NCBI GenBank assembly: GCA_007128085.1
Contig: SKYC01000013.1
Span: forward strand, 1 to 10,483
DNA length: 10,483 nt
Reading direction: 5' to 3'
Source: Saprospiraceae bacterium
Lineage (GTDB): Bacteria; Bacteroidota; Bacteroidia; Chitinophagales; Saprospiraceae
This document shows positions 1 through 7,149 of the stretch, one piece after another. The first letter of the stretch is position 1. Each line of letters starts with the position of its first letter. Below the pieces are notes generated by a model. That model had not been told where the DNA came from. It saw only the letters and a list, made by a program, of their open reading frames with translations, and did not search any database. Made by a program: the position numbers and the translations under genes.

Positions 1-426
1 AATTTTGCAATCATTGGCGATGCGGGTGCTTTCCTCGACCCCATTTTCTCCAGTGGAATTTATGTGGGAATGGTCAGTGCCAAAATGGTGGCTGAAGACC
101 TCCACCAGTCCATTCAAAACAACGGGAATCACGCAGATTCCCTTGAAAAAGTATATCGCGACATTCAAGGGGGGTACGATTTAGTCGAAAAACTCATTCG
201 CACATTCTATGATCCGGATGCCATTTCTCTACCCAACCTGGAAAACGTAAAAAACAAAGAATACGAAAAATTCCACACCGCTTATACCATCTATCACTAT
301 CTTTTGGCGGGAGACTTTTTCAGAAATCATAAAAAGTACTCGAAGACCGTTGATATATTGAGAAATGCCAAGCAATTGGAAAAGTATAAGAATCTGGTCA
401 AAAACAAGACTGCCGAAGTTATTTAA
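1..426 (+). CDS. FAD-dependent oxidoreductase, halogenase/GGR-like, C-terminal part (5' truncated by window)
   Basis: The frame is open from base 1 and ends at TAA 424-426, giving 141 residues of an interrupted protein. Fragment residues 6-20 contain GDAGAFLDPIFSSGI. This is the conserved second flavin-binding motif (GDAxxxxDPxxxxGi) of the flavoprotein monooxygenase group that includes tryptophan halogenases and geranylgeranyl reductases. The remainder is helical and includes a segment around 'LIRTFYDPDA' and a later 'YHYLLAGDFF', which fit the C-terminal cap of Bacteroidetes halogenase-like NAD(P)/FAD-dependent oxidoreductases. The N-terminal GxGxxG dinucleotide motif and any catalytic lysine lie outside the window. 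Halogenase, hydroxylase or reductase activity therefore cannot be assigned. An ATG at 70-72 is internal and is not a real start. The lipoprotein gene follows 20 bases downstream on the same strand and may be co-transcribed. The flavoprotein family call is solid; the substrate is unknown. Confidence 0.85.
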   Translation, partial: NFAIIGDAGAFLDPIFSSGIYVGMVSAKMVAEDLHQSIQNNGNHADSLEKVYRDIQGGYDLVEKLIRTFYDPDAISLPNLENVKNKEYEKFHTAYTIYHYLLAGDFFRNHKKYSKTVDILRNAKQLEKYKNLVKNKTAEVI

Positions 427-446
427 TCACTCATAAATCTTTTACA

Positions 447-842
447 ATGAATAAGCTATCCCTTTTTATTTTTATTTTTTCCATCGGCCTTTTCGCCTGC
501 GGTGAAGCGACTACTGATCAGGAAGAAGTCACCACTGCCAATGAAGAACAGGAAGTGCAAATTGCTGATGAAAAAGCCGATCGATCAGTCGAAGAAGTCT
601 TTAGTCATCAAGTTGAAAAACTGGATGAGAGGTTGAATCTTTCACCGGAAACCCTGGATCAAATAAAAGGGATTTACACCGATGCTTATCTGGCGCAAGG
701 AGGCAACCTGGACGATAGAGTTCAACAAGACGAAATCCGAGACCTCCGAATGAATATCACTACCGAAACCAAAGAAGCGGTATTGCAAATCCTGGATGAA
801 AATCAGAGGGAAGAATACAATAAGTTTTTCGAGGAAAGGTAA
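447..842 (+). CDS. Small lipoprotein with LTxxQ/Spy-CpxP-like helical domain
   Basis: This 131-residue protein begins with a lysine and a hydrophobic stretch and has a lipobox ending LFAC, with the lipidated cysteine at residue 18. It should be exported and anchored by lipid. Residues 19-50 form a Glu/Gln/Thr-rich, acidic and probably disordered linker. From residue 51 to the end there are amphipathic helices. 'LDERLNLSPETLDQIKGIY' (59-77) and 'ILDENQREEYNKFFEE' near the C-terminus resemble the paired LTxxQ-type repeats of Spy/CpxP-like periplasmic proteins, which act as chaperones or stress sensors in other bacteria. That likeness comes from pattern only. No binding residues identify a function. 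The ATG lies 20 bases after the preceding stop, so read-through transcription is plausible. The reading frame is intact. It could equally be an uncharacterised Bacteroidetes lipoprotein family with a similar helical hairpin. Confidence 0.8.
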   Translation: MNKLSLFIFIFSIGLFACGEATTDQEEVTTANEEQEVQIADEKADRSVEEVFSHQVEKLDERLNLSPETLDQIKGIYTDAYLAQGGNLDDRVQQDEIRDLRMNITTETKEAVLQILDENQREEYNKFFEER

Positions 843-873
843 GATAAGTACACCTCAATTACCAGTCTGTCAC

Positions 874-902
874 CCAATGAGATCTATAAACGGTTTCATT
901 GG
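874..902 (+). terminator. Possible weak stem-loop downstream of the lipoprotein gene
   Basis: ccaatga at 874-880 pairs exactly with tcattgg at 896-902 around a 15-base loop, 32 bases after the lipoprotein stop codon. No T-run follows, so it is not a canonical intrinsic terminator. It may stabilise the 3' end of the message or be chance. Confidence 0.2.
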
Positions 903-1041
903 AGCTTACTTGTTTGAATGCGCGTGAAAATAGGCAGGGTTGCACTGTGTCCCCTTATTCTGTTTGCCTTTAAGAAAGCACCCGTCCGCTATTCCCGAAT
1001 CACAAACGACCCTGTCAAAACTCTTATGGCCTCAATCCCCA

Positions 1042-1064
1042 CTAGTAACCTGAGTTCGATTATT
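1042..1064 (+). repeat. Left copy of 23-base inverted repeat
   Basis: This stretch carries the core aacctgagttcgattatt at 1047-1064. It is the reverse complement of 1350-1372 with one mismatch in 23 (19 consecutive bases identical). It lies in non-coding DNA. Related shorter words, aactcgaattaat (1067-1079) and aactcgaataat (1112-1123), lie just inside it. It could be one end of a small inverted-repeat-bounded element. Confidence 0.75.
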
Positions 1065-1265
1065 CTAACTCGAATTAATGATTGTAAATCAACAATAAAA
1101 AGAGAAGCGAAAACTCGAATAATGGTAAACTGCCCCGATGTTTTCATAAAAATCCCTTAAAAATAAAATGTTCCTGGAATTCCTCCCTATACGTCGTTCC
1201 TTTTTCTTGATGTAGACCCGCAACATCTTCAAAAAAGCGCCTTGTCCAGGTAGTTTTCAAACTTT

Positions 1266-1322
1266 TTCCCCCGCCAACCAGTTGCCGTGCCCCCAATTCA
1301 TTGGCGGGGGGGCGCGGCAATT
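1266..1322. repeat. GC-rich palindromic cluster with two competing stem-loops
   Basis: Two stems can form but not at the same time. In the first, cccccgccaa (1268-1277) pairs perfectly with ttggcggggg (1301-1310) across a 23-base loop. In the second, ttgccgtgccccc (1282-1294) pairs with gggggcgcggcaa (1308-1320) with one G·U-type mismatch, and it can extend to 1280 and 1322. The stems share bases 1308-1310. A short ccaat/attgg hairpin sits at the centre. The GC content is much higher than in the surrounding DNA. No T-run follows on either strand, so it is a poor intrinsic terminator and looks more like a REP-type palindromic repeat. Confidence 0.7.
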
Positions 1323-1349
1323 AATTGGGAAGGAATTATGCTTCGCAAT

Positions 1350-1372
1350 AATAATCGAACTCAGGTTAGTAG
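1350..1372 (-). repeat. Right copy of 23-base inverted repeat, overlapping the methyltransferase stop codon
   Basis: Read on the minus strand, this copy repeats 1042-1064 with one mismatch. It includes the TAA stop of the methyltransferase gene (1366-1368) and part of its last two codons. The coding sequence therefore runs into the repeat. The same trinucleotide, agt, flanks the 18-base core outside both copies (1044-1046 and 1368-1370), but this is too short to count as proof of a target-site duplication. Confidence 0.75.
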
Positions 1373-1959
1373 ATCCACGGAATTAATCTACTCGTCTTTT
1401 TTTTGTATTCCCGATACTTTGCCCCAAATTCATCTGTTAATTTTTTTTCCTCGAAAAAGATGCCGATCGGCAAATAAATCCCCATGCTAATCAAAAACAC
1501 CGCGAAAGACTCCGTTGGAAAAAGCAGAAAAAACCCGATGGCAAATAAGAGCGTTCCCGAGTATAGCGGATGTCGCACATGTCTGTAGATCCCATTCACC
1601 ACTAAATCCGACGCTATACCACTGTCGCGCGCCACTTTCCGAATTTTTGAAAATCCGAGAAATTCCCGCAATTCGAATTTTTTCAAGGCGCAAAACCCCA
1701 CATACGCCCCTGAAATGATCAAGGGTACAGCCGGTATCCATTCCCACCCCGCATAAGTCCATATGCGATGGGGCTCTAAGAGTGAAAAATAAACGAGAAT
1801 AACTAAGCCCACCACAGCAATTAAATTGTACATTCGCCTGTACCCCGTAATGGAGGCATTCAAACGACGGTAAAAACAGGCCTTAATTCTGGAGTCGGCC
1901 AGAAAACTGTGTGTAAAAAAATAAAGGCACCAGCCAAAGAAAAGGTATAACATCATCAT
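1366..1959 (-). CDS. NnrU/isoprenylcysteine carboxyl methyltransferase-like membrane protein
   Basis: This 197-residue integral membrane protein has hydrophobic segments near residues 3-20, 45-62, 76-92, 134-148 and 150-169. Residues 123-135, GIYRHVRHPLYSG, match the signature of the ICMT/PEMT/NnrU group of small membrane methyltransferases. The downstream EE pair (170-171) and 'FGAKYREYKKKTSRLIPW' complete the usual C-terminal SAM-binding half. The N-terminal LYFFTHSFLADSRIK resembles the NnrU-like branch that also includes the methanethiol S-methyltransferase MddA. The family is known to methylate thiols, lipids or prenylcysteine using S-adenosylmethionine, and the substrate here cannot be told. 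The start has three consecutive ATGs (1951-1959); I use the first, and no Shine-Dalgarno sequence is obvious. It is transcribed divergently from tamB. Its stop codon falls within the right inverted-repeat copy at 1350-1372, yet the C-terminus looks complete. Confidence 0.85.
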   Translation of the reverse strand: MMMLYLFFGWCLYFFTHSFLADSRIKACFYRRLNASITGYRRMYNLIAVVGLVILVYFSLLEPHRIWTYAGWEWIPAVPLIISGAYVGFCALKKFELREFLGFSKIRKVARDSGIASDLVVNGIYRHVRHPLYSGTLLFAIGFFLLFPTESFAVFLISMGIYLPIGIFFEEKKLTDEFGAKYREYKKKTSRLIPWIY

Positions 1960-2103
1960 GCAGAGTTATTTGTAAACAAACAAGTTGGGGCAATCATTGT
2001 TAAAAGTACGGGAATTTATAAACATGAATCCTCATCTTATACACAAACAGCCCCGCTGAGAGTTATACTGTTCTGATGAACTTTTTCGAAAAAATGGAAC
2101 TCA
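1960..2103. promoter_or_regulatory. Divergent intergenic region between methyltransferase and tamB
   Basis: This 144-base AT-rich gap must hold promoters for both divergent genes unless transcription enters from outside. On the plus strand TATACT at 2064-2069 could be a -10-like element for tamB. On the minus strand TATAAA (complement of 2015-2020) could serve the methyltransferase. I could not find a convincing partner box or a clear Bacteroidetes TAnnTTTG element at the proper spacing, so exact promoters are not assigned. Confidence 0.35.
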
Positions 2104-5100
2104 TTGAACCCAAAGGAAAATAATAAACTACCGCGAAGGAAGAGCAAACATTGGTTTAAAAAACTGTTGCGGATTCTGATCTACACTGTCTTTGGGCTGA
2201 TTCTCCTCCTGGCTCTTCTCATCCTGCTCATTAGAACACCCTCAGTCCAGCAATGGATAACCGATAAAGCCACGGCTTACGTCACCGAAAAAACCGGTGC
2301 CCACGCTTCAATCGACAAGCTTTACATTACTTTTTCCGGCAACCTATGGTTGGAGGGCCTTTACCTGGAAGACCTCGACAGGGATACCCTTTTATTCTCC
2401 AATTCTTTGGAGGCCGGAGTAGCCATTCGCCCCCTTTTTAACAATCACTTAAAACTGACCAAACTGGATTGGAGTGGAGTGAATTCAAATGTGAAAAGAG
2501 ACTCAGCGGGAGGGTACAACTTCAATTTTCTCTTTGATGCTTTGGTTGGTGAGCCGGATGAACAAAAAGAGCTCGAAGAAGGCGTGATTTGGAAAATTTC
2601 TCCGGCTCCCGTCAACCTGAATAATATCAGGTTTTCACTTGTCGACAACTACGAGGGGATGGATATGTACCTGGATCTCCATCAACTGAACCTGGGATTG
2701 CGACCGTTAACCACAGCCATGACAGGAATGGATTTCTCAATTGTGTCAGCCGAAGGCATTAACTATAAAATGGTTCAACGAGCCCCCTCTTTATACAGAA
2801 AAGTGGAAGAGGACAATAAACCAACCGCTGAAGAGGGAAAAATGTTTCCCCTCAGTATAGAGTCATTGACCCTCAGGGAAATAGGGGTGCAAATAATCGA
2901 CTCGGTCAATGAGAGCGAAATGACTCTCAGGCTGGAAGACCACCACAGTCAAAAATTAGCCCTGTATTCTGTGGACAGCCTTCACCTCATGCACCATTTG
3001 GAAATCGGGAGTGCGCATACGCGCGGCCTGACTTTTTTTAGTGAAAGTCAGGGAGAAAAAGAAGAGGAAGTTGATCCCATGGTGGTGGTCGACAAAGAAA
3101 AGGCTCCCGCCGTGTTTGATTGGCCCAATTGGGTCGTACAAACCGGTGAATTGTCTTTTACCGCTCACCGCATAAAGGTAAGAGAGCGAATCATTCCTCC
3201 CAGTCCCGGTCAATTCAATGCCTCGGATATCGACCTTCATTTGGACAGTTTGATTATACCTGAATTCAGGCTGAAAGAGGAACGCCTGTCCACGCGATTA
3301 CAAAAGCTGGTGGTCAGGGATCATTCCGGTCTGGACATTCGGGAGTTTGGGTTTGATTTGGTATTGGACGAGAGCGGCAGTTCGATCACCCAACTGAAGG
3401 CCAAAACGGCTTATTCTGAAATAAGCGGTCAGATTGATGTTGTGTATCCAGGGATTGCTGCGATGCTCAATAAGCCTGAAAAGGCAAATTTCACCATTGA
3501 TTTACCGGCTTTGACCATTTCTCCCAAAGACATTGCCATAGTGAATCCCTCATGGTTGGAGGGCTTTGCCGGAAGCGAAATAGTCGCCCACCCCATTCAC
3601 CTCAACACACTGATTGAGGGCAATGCCGAACTTTTGACCATTAAAAATTTTTCAGGTCGCGTGGCCAGACATACGCGCCTTAGGTTGAATGGTTCTCTGA
3701 GCAATGTCCTCGATGCAGAAAAAATTTCTTTTGATGCACCCTATTTGTATTTATACACTACGGATGGCGACCTCCAACTCCTGATTCCACCGGACACCAG
3801 CTACACAATGCCCTCTACACTCTTTATTGTGGGACATGCAAAGGGTACCACCAAACAAATTGAGGCGGGTTTTGATGTGAAAATCCCCCATGGAGACATG
3901 CATCTTCACAGCAATATCACTCACCTGGATGAAACTCCGGTATACCATCTCATTGCGGATATTAAGACCCTTGATGCCGCATTTTATACCGATAGCCTGG
4001 GTCCGGAAAAAATAGCGGGTCAAATAGAGTTGAACGGTCGGGGATTTGCCCCGAATCACCTGTCCGCACAGCTTCAGTTATCTCTTGAAGAGCTCCAATA
4101 TCAGGGCCATCTGTTAAGTCCGCTGGAACTGTACGCCAATTACGAAAACAAAAAACTTGAATTTCAATTCGACCTGGACAGTGAACTTACAAAAGTGGCC
4201 ATGGAAGGCTGGGGGAGCATGGATTCAACAGCCTATGCTTTTGACCTGCACAGCGACATTCGGCAATTGGACTTAAACGCACTGGGAGTTGAGGAAGAGC
4301 AATTTTTAGCAGCAGCCGATATTACCGCTTCCGGTCATGGAAACACAGGAATATTTGACGGTCACTTTCTGCTTAAGGGAATAGAGGTAAAAAAGGCTGA
4401 AACCACTTACAGAGTTGATTCTTTAATAGCTTCTGTTTCTTATGATCCCGAATCGAGCCTGGTAGCCGTTAACTCTCCCTTGCTAAGCGCCAGTCTTACT
4501 GCCAATCACCCACCCGATAAGGTCATCAGCGGGTTGTGGGCTCACGTAAACAGTTATTGGGAAACCGGATCCATCGACACCGCTCTGGTGAAAGGGCTTG
4601 AGACCGATTTGAACATATTGATTCCTCAAACTGAATTTCTCACTGAAGTGATATTCCCCGATTTGGAAGAAATGGAAGATATAGAATTGCGAATCAACTA
4701 CAGAGAAATCAATAAGTCAATCCGTGGAGAACTCAGTGCACCCTATATAAATTACGCCGGAACGGAGGTAATGGGAATGTATGGCTTAGTGAATTCCAAC
4801 CGGGACAGTTTGGATTTTAGTACAGGATTTGAGCGGGTTGTATCGGGTCCCGCCGACATACAAACCACCAACATTTCGGGTTCATTTTTAAATTCCATTC
4901 TAAATACCCGCATAGATGTTCTGGACCTGGATTCCAGCCAAATGGTACTGATGGGGCTGGAGTGGCAATATACAGATGATACCCTGGAACTCCACATTCA
5001 AACCGAGGATCTGGTTTTCAACGAATTCCCATGGGATGTCCACCCCGATAACCGACTTTTCCTGGCGGAAGATTACCTGAATATTGAGGAATTTATATTT

Positions 5101-7149
5101 AGCAGAAACCACCATAGTCTGCAGTTTCAATCACACGAGGGAAGGAGAAACGACTATCTGAAAATCCTTTTCAACGACATATCTCTGGAGGGACTTCTCG
5201 GATTTCTCAATCCGGAGGATCCCATGGCAAAGGGAACCATCAACGGATTCATAGAAGCGGATCACATCTTCGGTACACCCATTCTCTTGGCAGATCTGGA
5301 AGTGATTGATATGGAGGCGCTGGATATTGCACTGGGGCATCTGAAGGCGAAAATTGAAAATCCATCGGACAGACAGTACACACTCCAGTCGAGCTTATCG
5401 GGAGGAGATGTAAATTTAACCGCTGACGGAACCTTTAATCTCGATCCGGAAAGGGGAATGCTGTACGACGCTACCTTGGATCTCAGTCATTTGAACTTTA
5501 AAATAATTGAAAAATTTACCGAAGGCGCCATTAGAAACAGCAGTGGGAGTCTGTCCGGTGAGGTGAAAACCACGGGCAGTGCAGATCAAATCAATTACAG
5601 AGGCTTTATTGGATTCAATGACGTAGAGTTTGAAATGACGGAAACCGGATCCGTATTCTCCATTCCGGAGGAGCGAATTGATTTCAGTCAGTCAGACATC
5701 GTTTTTAGTTCTTTCTCCATCGAGGATAACGACGGAAATCCCACTGAAATAAACGGAAGTGTCGGAATTGAGAATCCCATCAACCCCAATTTTGATCTGA
5801 CCATCGTCAGTCGCAACTTTAAGTTTTTAGAGTCGACCAGACAGGACAACGATTTCATTTACGGAAAAGCCATTGCCGATTTGAATATTGATTTGACAGG
5901 CAATCTCAATCGGCCAAATGTCAATGCCCGGGTATCGCTGAAACGGGGTACGGAAATTACGACCATTATACCTGAAAGTCAGGTAGATATTGAAGAACGT
6001 GAGGGAGTGGTTCGAATTGAGAGAAGGGTGGACGGCCAGGTAGTGCGCGAAGAAGAACCCGAAGTGGAACAGGTTCCACTTTTTACCGGGGTGGATCTGG
6101 AGGCCATTATAAACATTGATCCCGCTGTTATTTTCCGAATAGTCATAGATGAAAGGGCCGGTGATATGCTGGAAGTAGCCGGAGAGGCCAATTTGAGTTT
6201 TGATATGGACACCCGCGGAAATATGTCTCTGGCCGGCATTTACGAACTCAACCGCGGGTTTTACGAAATGCGGATGTACGAAATTGTTCGCAGGCGATTT
6301 GAACTTCAGGCGGGAAGCAGACTAATCTGGACAGGGGACCCCATGGCGGCAGAAATGCAAATAACAGCTATTCACCGGGTTCGCACCTCCGCCCTGGATC
6401 TGATGGCTGATCAGCTGGGGGGAGCAGATGAAATGACGCGTACCCAATACAGGCAGGAGTTACCTTTCGATGTTTACCTCGAATTGAGAGGAGAGTTGAT
6501 GCGGCCCGACCTGACCTTCAGCCTGGACATGCCCGAAAGTGCACAGGGAGCATTGGGGGGGAACGTATACAACCGTATCCGGCAACTCAACACCATGGAG
6601 TCGGAATTAAATACTCAGGTCTTTTCACTATTGGTGTTGGGTAGGTTTTTGCCACCCGGAATTGCCAGCGAAGAATCCAGGGTATTTGATGCTGGAGCCA
6701 TGGCCCGATCGAGTGCGAGTAGCTTGTTGTCCGGGCAACTCAATGCCCTTTCTGAGCGATACGTCAGGGGAGTGGATCTCGACTTTGATCTGGAGAGTTT
6801 TACAGACTACCAGACCGGAAGGCCCGAGGATAGGACACAACTCAATGTCAGGATGAGAAGATCACTGCTGGACGAGAGGCTCACCATTCAGGTGGGTGGC
6901 CAAATAGACCTGGAGGGAAGCGAATCTGAAGAACGCCAACGAGCCGCTGATATTTTGGGGGATGTAAGTGTAGAGTACCGGCTGACCGAAGACGGGCGCT
7001 GGGGTTTGAGGGGATTTCGTCAAAACAAATACGAGGGAGTACTGGAAGGTCAGGTCATTATTACAGGAGTTTCCCTTTTGTTTAATAGGGATTTCAACAG
7101 TTTTGCGGAAATATTTTCAGGCAAAAAAAAGGACGATGAAAAAGATTAA
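2104..7149 (+). CDS. tamB: TamB-like translocation/assembly module protein (TTG start)
   Basis: This 1681-residue protein has the TamB architecture. It starts with a basic N-terminus and a single hydrophobic anchor at about residues 24-43. A long series of beta-rich repeats of AsmA/TamB type follows, and the conserved TamB (DUF490) C-terminal domain covers about residues 1290-1670. Family-typical segments include GVDLEAIINIDP (near 1328), GNMSLAGIYELNRGFYEM (near 1374), LPFDVYLELRGELMRPDLTF (near 1453), LNTQVFSLLVLGRFLPP (near 1502) and a C-terminal beta-strand tail. TamB proteins span the periplasm from the inner membrane and work with an Omp85 barrel in outer-membrane biogenesis, including protein assembly and, in enterobacterial AsmA-like relatives, lipid transport. 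No in-frame ATG precedes the anchor, and an in-frame TGA lies at 2077-2079, so TTG at 2104 is the best start. The length is normal for Bacteroidetes. The gene overlaps tamL by 14 bases, which implies co-translation. Confidence 0.93.
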   Translation: MNPKENNKLPRRKSKHWFKKLLRILIYTVFGLILLLALLILLIRTPSVQQWITDKATAYVTEKTGAHASIDKLYITFSGNLWLEGLYLEDLDRDTLLFSNSLEAGVAIRPLFNNHLKLTKLDWSGVNSNVKRDSAGGYNFNFLFDALVGEPDEQKELEEGVIWKISPAPVNLNNIRFSLVDNYEGMDMYLDLHQLNLGLRPLTTAMTGMDFSIVSAEGINYKMVQRAPSLYRKVEEDNKPTAEEGKMFPLSIESLTLREIGVQIIDSVNESEMTLRLEDHHSQKLALYSVDSLHLMHHLEIGSAHTRGLTFFSESQGEKEEEVDPMVVVDKEKAPAVFDWPNWVVQTGELSFTAHRIKVRERIIPPSPGQFNASDIDLHLDSLIIPEFRLKEERLSTRLQKLVVRDHSGLDIREFGFDLVLDESGSSITQLKAKTAYSEISGQIDVVYPGIAAMLNKPEKANFTIDLPALTISPKDIAIVNPSWLEGFAGSEIVAHPIHLNTLIEGNAELLTIKNFSGRVARHTRLRLNGSLSNVLDAEKISFDAPYLYLYTTDGDLQLLIPPDTSYTMPSTLFIVGHAKGTTKQIEAGFDVKIPHGDMHLHSNITHLDETPVYHLIADIKTLDAAFYTDSLGPEKIAGQIELNGRGFAPNHLSAQLQLSLEELQYQGHLLSPLELYANYENKKLEFQFDLDSELTKVAMEGWGSMDSTAYAFDLHSDIRQLDLNALGVEEEQFLAAADITASGHGNTGIFDGHFLLKGIEVKKAETTYRVDSLIASVSYDPESSLVAVNSPLLSASLTANHPPDKVISGLWAHVNSYWETGSIDTALVKGLETDLNILIPQTEFLTEVIFPDLEEMEDIELRINYREINKSIRGELSAPYINYAGTEVMGMYGLVNSNRDSLDFSTGFERVVSGPADIQTTNISGSFLNSILNTRIDVLDLDSSQMVLMGLEWQYTDDTLELHIQTEDLVFNEFPWDVHPDNRLFLAEDYLNIEEFIFSRNHHSLQFQSHEGRRNDYLKILFNDISLEGLLGFLNPEDPMAKGTINGFIEADHIFGTPILLADLEVIDMEALDIALGHLKAKIENPSDRQYTLQSSLSGGDVNLTADGTFNLDPERGMLYDATLDLSHLNFKIIEKFTEGAIRNSSGSLSGEVKTTGSADQINYRGFIGFNDVEFEMTETGSVFSIPEERIDFSQSDIVFSSFSIEDNDGNPTEINGSVGIENPINPNFDLTIVSRNFKFLESTRQDNDFIYGKAIADLNIDLTGNLNRPNVNARVSLKRGTEITTIIPESQVDIEEREGVVRIERRVDGQVVREEEPEVEQVPLFTGVDLEAIINIDPAVIFRIVIDERAGDMLEVAGEANLSFDMDTRGNMSLAGIYELNRGFYEMRMYEIVRRRFELQAGSRLIWTGDPMAAEMQITAIHRVRTSALDLMADQLGGADEMTRTQYRQELPFDVYLELRGELMRPDLTFSLDMPESAQGALGGNVYNRIRQLNTMESELNTQVFSLLVLGRFLPPGIASEESRVFDAGAMARSSASSLLSGQLNALSERYVRGVDLDFDLESFTDYQTGRPEDRTQLNVRMRRSLLDERLTIQVGGQIDLEGSESEERQRAADILGDVSVEYRLTEDGRWGLRGFRQNKYEGVLEGQVIITGVSLLFNRDFNSFAEIFSGKKKDDEKD

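Larger units (their letters stand above)
843..1365. other. 523-base gap with no convincing gene; contains repeat elements
   Basis: No open frame here looks like a conserved protein on either strand. The right half holds a GC-rich palindromic cluster (1266-1322), and an inverted repeat pair (1042-1064 and 1350-1372) brackets most of the region. Small frames are open on both strands. The longest are 918-1160 (plus) and a minus-strand stretch at 1144-1320 that has no ATG. Their composition is that of translated repeats rather than of a protein family I recognise. The gap separates the plus-strand lipoprotein from the minus-strand methyltransferase, so the two genes converge on it. Confidence 0.7.

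Noticed and set aside
918..1160. Plus-strand 80-codon frame in the gap
   Set aside because: Its composition is not protein-like, it crosses the left inverted repeat, it has no ribosome-binding site, and it resembles no family I know.
1366..1372. Possible truncation of the methyltransferase by the repeat
   Set aside because: The C-terminal RLIPWIY follows the usual EE...YREY region at normal family length, so the protein appears complete even though its stop lies in the repeat.
1287..1490. Plus-strand 67-codon frame
   Set aside because: It starts inside the GC-rich palindrome, runs through the right repeat and then lies antisense to the methyltransferase gene. It is best explained as repeat plus shadow.
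5986..6072. Charged Glu/Arg-rich stretch in TamB (about residues 1295-1323) considered as an insertion
   Set aside because: Bacteroidetes TamB proteins commonly carry a charged, acidic linker just before the conserved C-terminal domain, so this is probably normal.
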